Positions 36,005-44,957 of a stretch of DNA of 64,000 nt are shown piece after piece. A model generated the notes under the pieces. It was given only the letters and a program-made list of their open reading frames with translations. It had not been told where the DNA came from and searched no databases. The DNA comes from Tsuneonella suprasediminis. GTDB lineage: Bacteria > Pseudomonadota > Alphaproteobacteria > Sphingomonadales > Sphingomonadaceae. The DNA is taken from contig NZ_RAHJ01000004.1 of the NCBI RefSeq assembly GCF_003605755.1, forward strand, positions 27,982-91,981, given 5' to 3'. Within the stretch, counting starts at the first letter, position 1, and each line of letters starts with the position of its first letter. The translations under genes and the position numbers were made by a program.

Positions 36005-36044
36005 GCGGCTGTTCTGTTGCGAACCCGAAGGGCTGAACAGCCGC
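36005..36044 (-). terminator. hairpin after gamma-glutamyltransferase gene
   Basis: Perfect 10-bp stem GCGGCTGTTC / GAACAGCCGC with a 20-nt loop, 15 bases past the ggt stop codon and upstream of the next minus-strand receptor gene. On the minus strand it is followed by an AT-rich tract rather than a clean T-run. Confidence 0.65.
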
Positions 36045-36059
36045 ACCGTCACGCGCGTT

Positions 36060-37862
36060 TCACTCGGTCACACCCACTGCCAGCGCATCGGGGCGGCGGG
36101 TGTCCGCTGCGCCGAGGAACCGGTCGCCTTCGATCATGATCGACTGAGTGCTGCCCATCGTCCGCGAAGGAACCACTTTGTGCCCCTTCTCTTCCAGCAG
36201 GCGGGCGATGTCGGGCGAATATCCGCTTTCCATTTCCATCGGCCGGTCGGCATCGGACTGGTTGATCCGGGGCCGCTGCGCCGCTTCGGCAACGTTCAGT
36301 CGGTGATCGATCACGTTCGACAGCAATTGCACCATCGTAGCGATGATCGTGCCGCCGCCGGGGGTGCCGGTGACCAGCCAGGGTTTGTCTTTATCGAACA
36401 CGATGATCGGGGTGATCGTCGATCCCACGCGCTTGCCCGGCACGACTTGCGTGGCCGGATATTCCTTGCCCCGCGCGCCCCACGCCAGATTGCCCAGCGA
36501 ATTGTTGAGCAGGAACCCGGTGCCCGGCGCCACTACATGCGCGCCGTACGATGCGCTGAGGGTGTAAGTATTGCTGACCGCATTACCGCTGGCATCGGCC
36601 ACCGAATAATGCGTCGTATCCTTGCTTTCGAACGGATAGGGATTGCCTTCGGGCAGGCTCTTTTCATCCAGCGCGCTGTCGGGTTTGATCAGCGCGGCGC
36701 GCTGCGCGGCGAATTCCTTGCTCGCCAGCCCCTTGCTCGGGGTATTCCAGTCGGGCTTGCCCCCCACAAGACGGCGGTCGGACGTGACGATCTTCATCGT
36801 TTCGGACAGCAGGTGCAGGTTGGCGACACTGCCCCAGCCCATTTCGCCCACCGGATAATGTTCGAGGATGTTCATCGCTTCAGCGACGCTGACGCCCGAT
36901 GCGGTCGGCGGCATATAGGCCACCGGATGCCCGCGATAGCTGGACCAGATCGGCGGCGAGACATCGGCGCGATAGGCATCCAGATCTCCCTGATCGATGA
37001 TCCCGCCATTGGCCTTCATCGCAGCGACCAGCTTTTTCGCGACCCAGCCTTTGTAGAACCCGTCGCGCCCGTGATCGCGGATCGCGGTGAGGGTTTTGGC
37101 AAGGTCGGGCTGGCGGAACAGGTCGCCTGCCTTGTAAGGGGTTCCATCGGGTTTCAGATAGGCGGCGCGCGCGCCGGGATCGCGGGCCAGCGCTTCCGAT
37201 TGCTGCGCCGTGGCCTCCGCTTCGGCATCGCTCAGGATCACGCCGTTGGTGGCCAGATCGATTGCCGGCTGCACCAGATTGGCCCACGGCAATTTGCCGA
37301 ACCGTTCATGCGCCGCCCACAGGCCCGCGACTGTGCCCGGCACCGCCACGCCTTTGAACGACCAGCCTTTATCGCGGTCGAACTTGCCATTGGCGTCGAG
37401 CAGCAGGTCGGGCGTGACCTTGCGCGGAGCGACCCCGTAATAATCGATGGCGGTGGTCGATGCCGGTTTCCCGTCTGCCGCCGCCATGTGGATCAGCATG
37501 AAGCCGCCACCACCGATATTGCCCGCGCGGGCCAGCGACACCGCCTCTACCAGCGCGACAGTAACGGCGGCATCCACGGCATTGCCGCCCCGGCGCAGAA
37601 TCTCTGCCCCGGCGCGGGTGCCATATGCATTCTGGCTCACCACCATGCCGCCGTGTCCGATCACCGGATGGTGGATCGAATCGTAACCGACGATATCGCC
37701 GCCCGTCCGCGAATAGGCCTGCTCCTGCGTGGGGGCAGCTGCGGGGGCCTGTGCGACGGGCGGCGCCGGCTGTTTGGCCGCCAGAGGCGAACCAAACAGG
37801 ACCAGAGCGATAGCGGCGGCGTGCGTTACGCCGCGCAGCGATAGCGTGGTGCGACCAGACAT
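36060..37862 (-). CDS. ggt: gamma-glutamyltransferase
   Basis: A 600-residue periplasmic Ntn-hydrolase that cleaves gamma-glutamyl bonds (glutathione and gamma-glutamyl peptides). Signal peptide ~1-28 (ends SPLAA), followed by a proline/alanine linker. The large subunit has GHGGMVVSQN, GTRAGAEILRRGGNAVDAAV and GNIGGGGFML. Self-cleavage and catalysis are at Thr416 in DTTHYSVADASGNAVSNT. GTGFLLNN and the C-terminal GTPGGGTIIATMVQ complete the active site. The start MSGRTT has GAGGGGG at suitable spacing. It lies 11 bases downstream of the STN-type receptor gene, so the two probably form one transcript. Confidence 0.95.
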   Translation of the reverse strand: MSGRTTLSLRGVTHAAAIALVLFGSPLAAKQPAPPVAQAPAAAPTQEQAYSRTGGDIVGYDSIHHPVIGHGGMVVSQNAYGTRAGAEILRRGGNAVDAAVTVALVEAVSLARAGNIGGGGFMLIHMAAADGKPASTTAIDYYGVAPRKVTPDLLLDANGKFDRDKGWSFKGVAVPGTVAGLWAAHERFGKLPWANLVQPAIDLATNGVILSDAEAEATAQQSEALARDPGARAAYLKPDGTPYKAGDLFRQPDLAKTLTAIRDHGRDGFYKGWVAKKLVAAMKANGGIIDQGDLDAYRADVSPPIWSSYRGHPVAYMPPTASGVSVAEAMNILEHYPVGEMGWGSVANLHLLSETMKIVTSDRRLVGGKPDWNTPSKGLASKEFAAQRAALIKPDSALDEKSLPEGNPYPFESKDTTHYSVADASGNAVSNTYTLSASYGAHVVAPGTGFLLNNSLGNLAWGARGKEYPATQVVPGKRVGSTITPIIVFDKDKPWLVTGTPGGGTIIATMVQLLSNVIDHRLNVAEAAQRPRINQSDADRPMEMESGYSPDIARLLEEKGHKVVPSRTMGSTQSIMIEGDRFLGAADTRRPDALAVGVTE

Positions 37863-37873
37863 CCTCATCCCCC

Positions 37874-40800
37874 TCAGAACGCCGTGCGGACGTTCACGTA
37901 GAGATAGCGCCCGTAAGGATTGTAGAGCGACGCCATATAACCATCCGAGCTGAGCGGCGGATTGGTATCGAACAGGTTGCGCGCCCCGATGCGGAACGTG
38001 AACGGCTGCATCCCGTCGCGCTCCACCGATGCCTGGAAGTAGAGGTTGAACGTCATCGAATCGTCCACCACCCAGGGGTTGCCATCGCCATCGATCAGGC
38101 CGGTATCGTCCACCGAACCGGTGTACTGCGTGTAAGCACCGATCTGGAACGCGTCGTAATTCCACGTCACGCTGCCCGATGCCTTCCATTCAGGCTTGCC
38201 ATTCTGGCGCAGCAGATCGCCGCCACCGCTGATATTGATGCCCGAATTGATCTCACCCGCTTGCTGGGCTGCCATCAGCGCGGCGATATCGGGCGACGGT
38301 TCGAGGAAGAACTTACGCAGGTATGCCGCGTTCAGATTGACCGTGAAATCGCCGATGCCCGTGTCGCGTAAGCTCCAGATCAGGCCGAGATCGACCCCCG
38401 ACGCTTCCTGCGGCAACAAGTTGCGATAGGCATCTTTCACGTACAGGATCTGCCCCACCGGATCGAGCCCGGTTCCGGCAAATGCCGCGATGTCGTCGGT
38501 CGTCGGATCGGCGCGCACCACGTCGGGGTTGGAACCGCCCTGTGTCCGCAACAGGTAATCCTGGATCAGCGAGTTGCCATCCCCGAACAGGCCGACGATG
38601 CCGCTCTGCCGCACGCTCCAGTAATCGGCGGTCAGCGTGATCCGGCCAAGGCTGGGCGGCAGGAATTCCGGCTGCAGCACGATCCCTGCGCTCCACGACT
38701 TCGATTTTTCCGGCCGCAGATCGGGGTTGCCCGACCGCTGCGAGATAACCGCCTGCGTCTGGCTGCAATCGGAAAAGTCTGCGATCCGCCCCGCGCGCAG
38801 GTCCGCTTCGCAGCGGACATAGTCGGTGCGGTTGTTCGAACGGGTCACGACAGTGGCGTTGACCTGTTCGAGGTTCGGCGCCTTGAACCCTTCGGCATAC
38901 GAACCGCGCAGACGCACGCCATCGACCACGTCCCACGCACCGGCGATCTTGGGCTTCGCCACCGAACCGGCATCGCTGTAGTGTTCGAAACGCCCGGCGA
39001 TCTGCAATTCGATCCGCTTGGCCAGCGGGATATTCATGTCCGGCGAAATCAGCGGGATCGCCAGTTCGGCATAAGCCGACAGCACATCGCGCTTGCCGCT
39101 CAGATCGTTCGACGGGCTGGTGCCCACCAGATCGCTGCCATATTCGACGCCGGTGACCGAATCGGTGAACACAGTCGTGCCGTCGAGCCGCGGATCGCGA
39201 TCGTCGCGCTGGGTTTCGCGGCGGAATTCACCACCGATCGCCACACCCAGCGGGCCGCCGGGCAGCATGAACAGGTTGGCGTTCGACGCCTTGATGTCCC
39301 ACAGCGCCAGCGTCGATTTGGAGATACGGTCGGCACTGATCCGCATCGCATCGATCGCCGCCTGATTGCTGAGCGTGGTATCCGCCAGGCTGGGATTGGC
39401 CAGATTGCCGCCGTTGAACGGGTTGTAGGCATCGGGCGTCGCCAGTGCGAGCTGCTGCTGCACCAGCGTCGCGCTGAGAGCGGTGGAGCTGTCGTGCACC
39501 CGCGCTTCGCTATACAGCGCAGCGGATTCGAAGTTGAACCCGCCTAGCTTCCAGCGCAGCCCGCCCAGCAGGCGAAATTCGCTGTTGTCCACTGTCACCA
39601 GATTGGGGCCGACATCGGAGAAATCGTAGGTCCGCAGCGTGACCGGCACGCCTTCGTCGGGCACATTGTCGAGGCCGGGCAGACGGTTCGGGTTGGGCGA
39701 ACCATCGGGCAGCGTGGTCGCGCCGAACGGGTTCCAGTAATTGCTGGCCGGAACGGTGATCGGGATCGAGCTGAGGTTATAGGTCGATGTCTGCCAGCTC
39801 TTCGTGCGGGCAAGGTACAGCCCGCCTTCACCGAATATCTCGACATCGGGCGCGACTTCGTAGTTGCCAGTCACGAACAGATTGCCGCGATCGGTTTCGG
39901 GCATGATCGTCTGATCGTATGCCGCCAGCCGGTCGTGACGCAGGTTGCGATCGTCGCCGGTGGTCGATGCCGAACCGTCGTCGATGCAGATGCCGTTGCC
40001 CAGATTGCTGAGGCAGCCCGGATTGGTGCCCGGCTGAATGTGGAACAGGCCGGAAGACGATGTGATGCGCGTGCCGTTCTGGCGTACGCCCCCGCTCACC
40101 CCGACAGCGCCGAAGTTGCCCCACGGGCTGGTGCTGGCACGGTTGTCGAGCGAAGTGGCCCCTTCGAAACGAGTGCCTTCGAACAGCGGGCGCTTATCCG
40201 ACGAAGCGGTATATTCCTGATCCGATGCGCGCAGCATCGAACGGTGGCTGTAGTCGGCCAGCACAGTGATATTGCCGCGGTCACCCAGCCTGGTGCCGAA
40301 AATCCCGTTGGCGCTGAATTCGTGCATCCCGGTGCCTTCGGCCAGCCCGTATTGCGCGCTGAGGCCCAGCCCTTCGTAGTCTTTCTTGAGCACGACGTTG
40401 ACGACGCCCGCGACGGCATCCGAACCGTAAATCGCCGCTGCGCCATCGCGCAGCACTTCCATCCGCTGAACGCCCGACACGGGGATCGCGTTGGTGTTGT
40501 AGGTGAGCACGGGCACGAGCTGATCGTTGGCGCGGCTGGTCGGGTGGGTCACCACACGGCGACCATCGATCAGCAACAGGGTGTTGCCTTCGCCCAGGTT
40601 CCGCAGGTTGACCGAGCCGACATCGCCGCGCGCCGCGTTCGAGCTGTTGGGCAGGTACGACGAGTTGAACGACACGTCGCCAAGCTGCGGGATCGAACGG
40701 AACAGTTCGTCGCCCGACACCGCGCCGGTGGCGCCGATCTGCTTTTCATCGACCAGAGTCACCGGCAGCGCATCGGCCACTTTCGAACCCTGAATCTGCG

Positions 40801-41266
40801 AACCGACAACAACGATTGCCGGCGCTTCTTCGGCAGGCTCTGCCGCTGCGGGGGCCGGTTCAGATGCCGGGGCCGCGGCGCTGGTCGCGCCCTGCGCCGC
40901 CACCGGCTGAAGCGTCGTGGTATAAGAAGCGGATTTCTGCAGTTGCCCGGCGGGCACGATGCGGATCGCGTCGGGGCCGGTAAAACGATAGGTATAACCA
41001 CTGCCTGCCAGCGCCATCTGCAGCATCTGGCTGGGGGTATAAGTGCCTCTCACGCGCGGAGCGACCCGGCGTTTGATGCTGCTGTCGGTAAATACCAGCT
41101 GCATTCCGGTGGTGCGCGAAATCTGCATCAGCGTCGCGCCGAGCGACTGTGCGGGCAGATCGACAGTAAACTGCTGTTCCGCCGCGACCGCATGCCGCAC
41201 CTGGGCCTGCGCCGGAACCGCAATCGCCATCGCTGCGACCGACGCCATCAAACCCACATGTTTCAT
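37874..41266 (-). CDS. TonB-dependent receptor with N-terminal STN signalling domain
   Basis: A 1130-residue outer membrane receptor/transducer. Signal peptide 1-21 (ends VPAQA). The STN (secretin/TonB N-terminal) domain spans ~32-105: FTVDLPAQSLGATLMQISRT, QLVFTDSSIKRRVAPRVRGT, LAGSGYTYRF. An Ala/Pro/Glu linker leads to a TonB-box-like APAIVVVGSQ. The plug has SVNLRNLGEGNTLLLIDGRR, MEVLRDGAAAIYGSDAVAGV and VVLKKDYEGL. The barrel ends with GRYLYVNVRTAF. STN receptors activate a FecR/ECF sigma pair when the ligand binds, and exactly such a pair diverges from this gene at 41461. The ligand is probably a peptide or glutamyl compound, inferred from the downstream ggt and the divergent M20 amidohydrolase. 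Confidence 0.95.
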   Translation of the reverse strand: MKHVGLMASVAAMAIAVPAQAQVRHAVAAEQQFTVDLPAQSLGATLMQISRTTGMQLVFTDSSIKRRVAPRVRGTYTPSQMLQMALAGSGYTYRFTGPDAIRIVPAGQLQKSASYTTTLQPVAAQGATSAAAPASEPAPAAAEPAEEAPAIVVVGSQIQGSKVADALPVTLVDEKQIGATGAVSGDELFRSIPQLGDVSFNSSYLPNSSNAARGDVGSVNLRNLGEGNTLLLIDGRRVVTHPTSRANDQLVPVLTYNTNAIPVSGVQRMEVLRDGAAAIYGSDAVAGVVNVVLKKDYEGLGLSAQYGLAEGTGMHEFSANGIFGTRLGDRGNITVLADYSHRSMLRASDQEYTASSDKRPLFEGTRFEGATSLDNRASTSPWGNFGAVGVSGGVRQNGTRITSSSGLFHIQPGTNPGCLSNLGNGICIDDGSASTTGDDRNLRHDRLAAYDQTIMPETDRGNLFVTGNYEVAPDVEIFGEGGLYLARTKSWQTSTYNLSSIPITVPASNYWNPFGATTLPDGSPNPNRLPGLDNVPDEGVPVTLRTYDFSDVGPNLVTVDNSEFRLLGGLRWKLGGFNFESAALYSEARVHDSSTALSATLVQQQLALATPDAYNPFNGGNLANPSLADTTLSNQAAIDAMRISADRISKSTLALWDIKASNANLFMLPGGPLGVAIGGEFRRETQRDDRDPRLDGTTVFTDSVTGVEYGSDLVGTSPSNDLSGKRDVLSAYAELAIPLISPDMNIPLAKRIELQIAGRFEHYSDAGSVAKPKIAGAWDVVDGVRLRGSYAEGFKAPNLEQVNATVVTRSNNRTDYVRCEADLRAGRIADFSDCSQTQAVISQRSGNPDLRPEKSKSWSAGIVLQPEFLPPSLGRITLTADYWSVRQSGIVGLFGDGNSLIQDYLLRTQGGSNPDVVRADPTTDDIAAFAGTGLDPVGQILYVKDAYRNLLPQEASGVDLGLIWSLRDTGIGDFTVNLNAAYLRKFFLEPSPDIAALMAAQQAGEINSGINISGGGDLLRQNGKPEWKASGSVTWNYDAFQIGAYTQYTGSVDDTGLIDGDGNPWVVDDSMTFNLYFQASVERDGMQPFTFRIGARNLFDTNPPLSSDGYMASLYNPYGRYLYVNVRTAF

Positions 41267-41349
41267 TGTAAAACCCCCTGAATCATTCCCAGTTGCGGAC
41301 GTGATCCTTATCGCCCTGCACTATGGAAGACGCACGACAGGCAAGAATG

Positions 41350-41406
41350 CGAACCCCCGAACTGTAAATTTTGAAATTTTTTTGCAACATACGTTCGGGG
41401 GGTTCG
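41350..41406. promoter_or_regulatory. inverted repeat in the divergent receptor/sigma-factor control region
   Basis: CGAACCCCCGAAC (41350-41362) and GTTCGGGGGGTTCG (41393-41406) are inverted copies differing by one C/G, separated by an A/T-rich 30-bp spacer with TTTTTTT. They lie between the STN receptor gene and the sigma-factor gene. They could be promoter/operator sites for the two divergent units or a hairpin in the sigma-factor leader. Confidence 0.55.
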
Positions 41407-41460
41407 TATTGCGCCGCTTTTGCGTCATAGCTTAGGAAAGGGGAATAGCGGGCAATCCGT

Positions 41461-41991
41461 ATGCAACGGCAATCGAAAACGATTCCCGATCACGACGATC
41501 CGGGCGGCGAAGTGGCGATTCATCTCGCCGCGCTGCGCCGTTTCGTCTCGCGCCGGGTGGCCGATCGCGATCTGGTGGACGATCTGGTGCAGGAATCCTA
41601 TGCCCGCCTGCTCGCCCGCAGCGGCAGCGACGCGGTGCACCAGCCGCAGGCCTATCTGTTCCGCGTGGCCAGCAACCTGCTGGCCGATCTCCATCGCCGC
41701 GAAATGGCCAGTGTGCCGATCCAGCCGATCGATGTCGACGAATTGCCCGTTCGCCCCGAGCAGGAAGATGCCACCGGTCTGGCCGATTTGCAGGGCGCAT
41801 TCGAAACCGCGCTGGGCGAACTGTCGCCGCGTTGCCGCGACGTGTTCATTATGCGCCGGTTCGACGATCTCGATACCGGCACGGTCGCGCAGCGGCTCGG
41901 CATCAGTCACCGCATGGTGCAGAAACATCTGAACCGGGCCGTGACGCACCTCTATATCCGCCTGCGCGGCCAGCCGGGAGAGGCGCCATGA
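41461..41991 (+). CDS. ECF RNA polymerase sigma factor (FecI-like)
   Basis: A 176-residue ECF sigma factor. Region 2 (~20-85) has LRRFVSRRVADRDLVDDLVQ and ESYARLLAR, then VASNLLADLHRRE. Region 4 (~115-170) has LSPRCRDVFIMRRFDDLD followed by the helix-turn-helix TVAQRLGISHRMVQKHLNRA, which is typical of the FecI/iron-responsive branch. The start ATG follows AAAGGGGAATAG. It overlaps the fecR-like gene by ATGA, so both are made together. It would direct transcription of the divergent STN receptor and the downstream genes once released by the anti-sigma factor. Confidence 0.94.
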   Translation: MQRQSKTIPDHDDPGGEVAIHLAALRRFVSRRVADRDLVDDLVQESYARLLARSGSDAVHQPQAYLFRVASNLLADLHRREMASVPIQPIDVDELPVRPEQEDATGLADLQGAFETALGELSPRCRDVFIMRRFDDLDTGTVAQRLGISHRMVQKHLNRAVTHLYIRLRGQPGEAP

Positions 41992-43028
41992 AGCGCAGGC
42001 ATACCGGCCTGGGCGAACGCGCGCCCGAAGTGTTCGAACGCCTGTTCGACAACCGCTCCAATGCACTGCACCCGGCAGACGCGGAAGAGGCCGCCGATTT
42101 CTGGGATCAGCTGGGCCGTTTCGAACGTCCGCCGCTGTCGCATGAAATGGCCGATGCCCCACAGGGCGGCTGGTTCGCGCGCGGCAAGTCGCGCCACTGG
42201 TTCGCCGCCGCGGCAGCGGTTGCCGCGTTCCTCACCACGGGCGCAGTGATATACAGCCAGCGCGAAGGCCCCGCGGCCCTGCCCGGCCTGACGCAACTGG
42301 CCGCTGCCGTGACCGACCGCGAAGAGCCGGGCCACACCTACACCGCCGGACGCGGGCAGCGCAGCATCATCGCGCTGAGCGACGGTTCGGAAGTCACGCT
42401 GGCCCCCGAAAGCACCATCACGGTCCATTATACGGAAAAGCAACGCCTGATCCGCCTGATCGATGGGGAGGCGCTGTTCCGCGTGGCGCATAACAAGGCG
42501 CGCCCGTTTATCGTGAAGGCCGCCGGTGGCGAAGTGATGGCAGTGGGCACCGCCTTCGAAGTGCGCCTGCGCGACAAGAGCAAGGCCGCGCAAGTGACTG
42601 TGGTCGATGGCGTGATCCGCATTTCAGTGGCCGCCTCGAATAAAGAAACCGGGTCCGAAATCGCCCGACTGGCGCGCAAGGGCGAACAGGTGGAATTCGG
42701 ATCGCACCCCGATGGCAAATCGGCGCAGGGTTTCATCGGGGCGAGCAGCGAAGTGAACCTCGATCTGTCGGTCGTATGGACCAACGGGATGCTGTTCTTC
42801 GACGGCGAACCGCTGGAAGAGGCGATCCGTATCGCCAACCGGTATTCCAGCCAGACCATCGTGCTGAAAGATCAGAGCCTGCGCAATGTCCCGGTTTACG
42901 GGCTGATCCGCCAGGGTGACACTGCCGCGCTGTCGGACATTATCGAACACCCGGGCGCATTGCGGGTGGAACGCAGCGACAACGCCCGACTGGACGGCGC
43001 ATCCGCTGCGCCCTCGGTTTCGAAATAA
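41988..43028 (+). CDS. FecR-family anti-sigma/sigma-regulator
   Basis: A 346-residue inner-membrane regulator. The cytoplasmic N-terminus (~1-65) contains ADAEEAADFWDQLGRFE, matching the sigma-binding region. One membrane helix spans ~70-92 (HWFAAAAAVAAFLTTGAVIY). The periplasmic FecR domain (~120-235) has RSIIALSDGSEVTLAPESTI, LIDGEALFRVAH and VMAVGTAFEVRLRD. A C-terminal DUF4974/STN-like domain has FFDGEPLEEAIRIANRYSSQ. It senses the ligand-loaded receptor through the STN domain and controls the adjacent sigma factor. It is translationally coupled to it (4-base overlap) and is followed 10 bases later by the M20 hydrolase gene. Confidence 0.94.
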   Translation: MKRRHTGLGERAPEVFERLFDNRSNALHPADAEEAADFWDQLGRFERPPLSHEMADAPQGGWFARGKSRHWFAAAAAVAAFLTTGAVIYSQREGPAALPGLTQLAAAVTDREEPGHTYTAGRGQRSIIALSDGSEVTLAPESTITVHYTEKQRLIRLIDGEALFRVAHNKARPFIVKAAGGEVMAVGTAFEVRLRDKSKAAQVTVVDGVIRISVAASNKETGSEIARLARKGEQVEFGSHPDGKSAQGFIGASSEVNLDLSVVWTNGMLFFDGEPLEEAIRIANRYSSQTIVLKDQSLRNVPVYGLIRQGDTAALSDIIEHPGALRVERSDNARLDGASAAPSVSK

Positions 43029-43038
43029 GGGGAAAGAC

Positions 43039-44415
43039 ATGAAATACCTGCCGCAACTGATCGCCGCCGGGATGATCCTGAGCACTTCGACCATCGCGCA
43101 GGCCGCTGCGAGCAACACCGATACAGCCGCCAGCACCACCCACGCCGATTCCAATGCCGCGCTGGCGCAAGTGCAGGCGACGTTCGACAAAAACTATCCC
43201 GCGCTCGAAGCGATGTACAAGGACATTCACGAGCATCCCGAACTGGCGTTTCAGGAAAAGCGCACCGCAGCCATTCTGGCGAAGAAGATGCGCGCGCTGG
43301 GTTTCGACGTGACCGAAAATGTCGGCAAAACCGGCGTCGTCGCGCTCTATCGCAACGGCCCCGGCCCGGTGGTGCTGATCCGCACCGATATGGATGCCCT
43401 GCCGATGGAGGAAAAGACCGGCCTGCCTTATGCCAGCAAGGTTCAGCAGGAAGTGGACGGCAATACCTATTTCGTCGACCATTCGTGCGGCCACGATATT
43501 CACATGGCATGGTGGGTTGGCACGGCAGAGGCATTGCTGGCGATGAAGGATCGCTGGCACGGCACGCTGATGTTCGTGGCGCAGCCTGCGGAAGAGGTCA
43601 TCTCCGGCGCGAAAGCGATGCTGGACGACGGGCTGTTCACCCGCTTCCCTAAACCCGACTATGGCTTTGGCGCGCACATCGGTGCCGATACGCTGGGCAC
43701 CATCTCGGTCAAACAGGGGGTAATCAGCTCCGCCTCCGACCGGATCAGCGTGCGGTTCCACGGTGTCGGGGCCCACGGTTCGATGCCCGACAAATCGATC
43801 GATCCGATCATGCAGGCCGGGCATTTCATCACCGGGGTGCAAAGCACGATCAGCCGCCAGAAAGACCCGAAGAAGTTCGGCGTGGTCAGCGTGGGTTCGA
43901 TCCATGCCGGTTCGGTCGCCAATATCATTCCCGATCATGCCGATCTGCAACTGACGCTGCGCTCGTTCGATCCTGAAACGCGCAAGATCATCAACGACGG
44001 TGTCGCCCGCACGGCAAAGGCCGCCGCCGATATGGAACGCGCCCCGGCCCCCGAAGTGACCCACGTTTACGGCACGGGATCGGTCGTCAACGATCCCGAC
44101 CTGGCGGCACGGGCCGCGACTGTGCTGAAGGGCGCGCTGGGCGACAGCCGGGTTGCGTTCATCCCCGCCAGCGAACCGGGTGGCAGCGCAAGCGAGGATT
44201 ACTCCGAATTCGTCGCCGCCGGGATGCCGAACTCGGTCTATTTCTGGATCGGCGGCACTCCGCCCGAAACGATCGCGAAGTACAAGAGCGAAGGAAAGCC
44301 GGTGCCGGTCAATCACTCGCCCTATTTCGCGCCTTCGCCCAAAGGGTCGATCAAAGCCGGGATCGAAACACTGACTCTGGCCACGCTGATGGTGGCGGGC
44401 ACCGACGCCCAATAA
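43039..44415 (+). CDS. M20 family metallo-amidohydrolase, secreted
   Basis: A 458-residue M20/amidohydrolase (hippuricase / N-acyl-amino-acid hydrolase type) with a signal peptide (AAGMILSTSTIAQAAA, ~8-24). Zinc-site residues: DMDALPMEEKTGLPY, SCGHDIHM and QPAEEVISGAKAML, then GAHGSMPDKSIDP in the dimerisation domain and HAGSVANIIPDHADL. It cleaves an acyl or aminoacyl amide bond in the periplasm. It is the third gene of the sigma-fecR operon, which ties its expression to the STN receptor: the receptor imports a conjugate, and this enzyme plus the gamma-glutamyltransferase could release free amino acids from it. The substrate is an inference. Confidence 0.9.
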   Translation: MKYLPQLIAAGMILSTSTIAQAAASNTDTAASTTHADSNAALAQVQATFDKNYPALEAMYKDIHEHPELAFQEKRTAAILAKKMRALGFDVTENVGKTGVVALYRNGPGPVVLIRTDMDALPMEEKTGLPYASKVQQEVDGNTYFVDHSCGHDIHMAWWVGTAEALLAMKDRWHGTLMFVAQPAEEVISGAKAMLDDGLFTRFPKPDYGFGAHIGADTLGTISVKQGVISSASDRISVRFHGVGAHGSMPDKSIDPIMQAGHFITGVQSTISRQKDPKKFGVVSVGSIHAGSVANIIPDHADLQLTLRSFDPETRKIINDGVARTAKAAADMERAPAPEVTHVYGTGSVVNDPDLAARAATVLKGALGDSRVAFIPASEPGGSASEDYSEFVAAGMPNSVYFWIGGTPPETIAKYKSEGKPVPVNHSPYFAPSPKGSIKAGIETLTLATLMVAGTDAQ

Positions 44416-44416
44416 T

Positions 44417-44450
44417 CCCCGCCCGATCCCGGTGCGATTGCAAAGCGGGG
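44417..44450 (+). terminator. hairpin after the M20 gene
   Basis: Stem CCCCGC / GCGGGG with a 22-nt loop followed by TTT, starting 2 bases beyond the stop codon. Modest stability; a plausible end of the sigma-fecR-M20 transcript. Confidence 0.5.
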
Positions 44451-44910
44451 TTTGTAACCTGCGTTGCAGCCGCGCCGGGTCGGTTCCGTGATTGGGCTGG
44501 TTGGCCGGGCCGGAATCAGGGGCCGGAATCAGGAACGCCGATTGGTGTCTGATTCGGGCCGGTATTGGGGGCCTGTGGTTGGGGCCGATCGGGACAGCTT
44601 GCGGGCTGACTGGTGAGCTGGCGATTTTGCCGGTTTTGCCGGTTTTTGGCGATTTTGGGCGCGCAACCGGACTTACCTGCCCAATAATGGCGCCTGTCGG
44701 GGCAGTGCGGCGGCCTGTGTGACAATATGCGATGCAGCCGAGGCTGTTTTGCAGAATAGCTATGCTATTACAGTGTGTTGCGCGTCATATTTTGTGGTGA
44801 AGGTGTAGGTGAAACCGGGCCTGAGCGGCGCTGCCGGGTGATGTTCTATGCAGTGCCGGGTACCGGGCTGGGCCGCTGCTATCCGCGCGCTGTCGGGGGC
44901 GGATGCGGCA
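44451..44910. other. non-coding G/T-rich low-complexity stretch with tandem repeat
   Basis: A ~460-bp gap without a credible gene. The plus strand is markedly G- and T-rich. It contains an exact tandem 13-bp repeat GGCCGGAATCAGG at 44508-44533, then GATTCGGGCCGG, and a short array of TTTTGCCGG/TTTTGGCG units at about 44624-44660. No promoter or RNA family was recognised. Confidence 0.6.
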
Positions 44911-44940
44911 TTTCCGGGCGGCATTCCAGCCACCCGGAAA
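44911..44940 (-). terminator. hairpin after the S9 peptidase gene
   Basis: Stem TTTCCGGG / CCCGGAAA with a 14-nt loop, 17 bases beyond the minus-strand stop codon at 44958. Likely the end of the receptor-peptidase transcript. Confidence 0.6.
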
Positions 44941-44957
44941 CATCTGATATTTATGCC

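Noticed and set aside
44492..44722. A 76-codon plus-strand open frame
   Set aside because: It consists of the G-rich repetitive stretch, has no ribosome-binding site and no similarity to any family I know.
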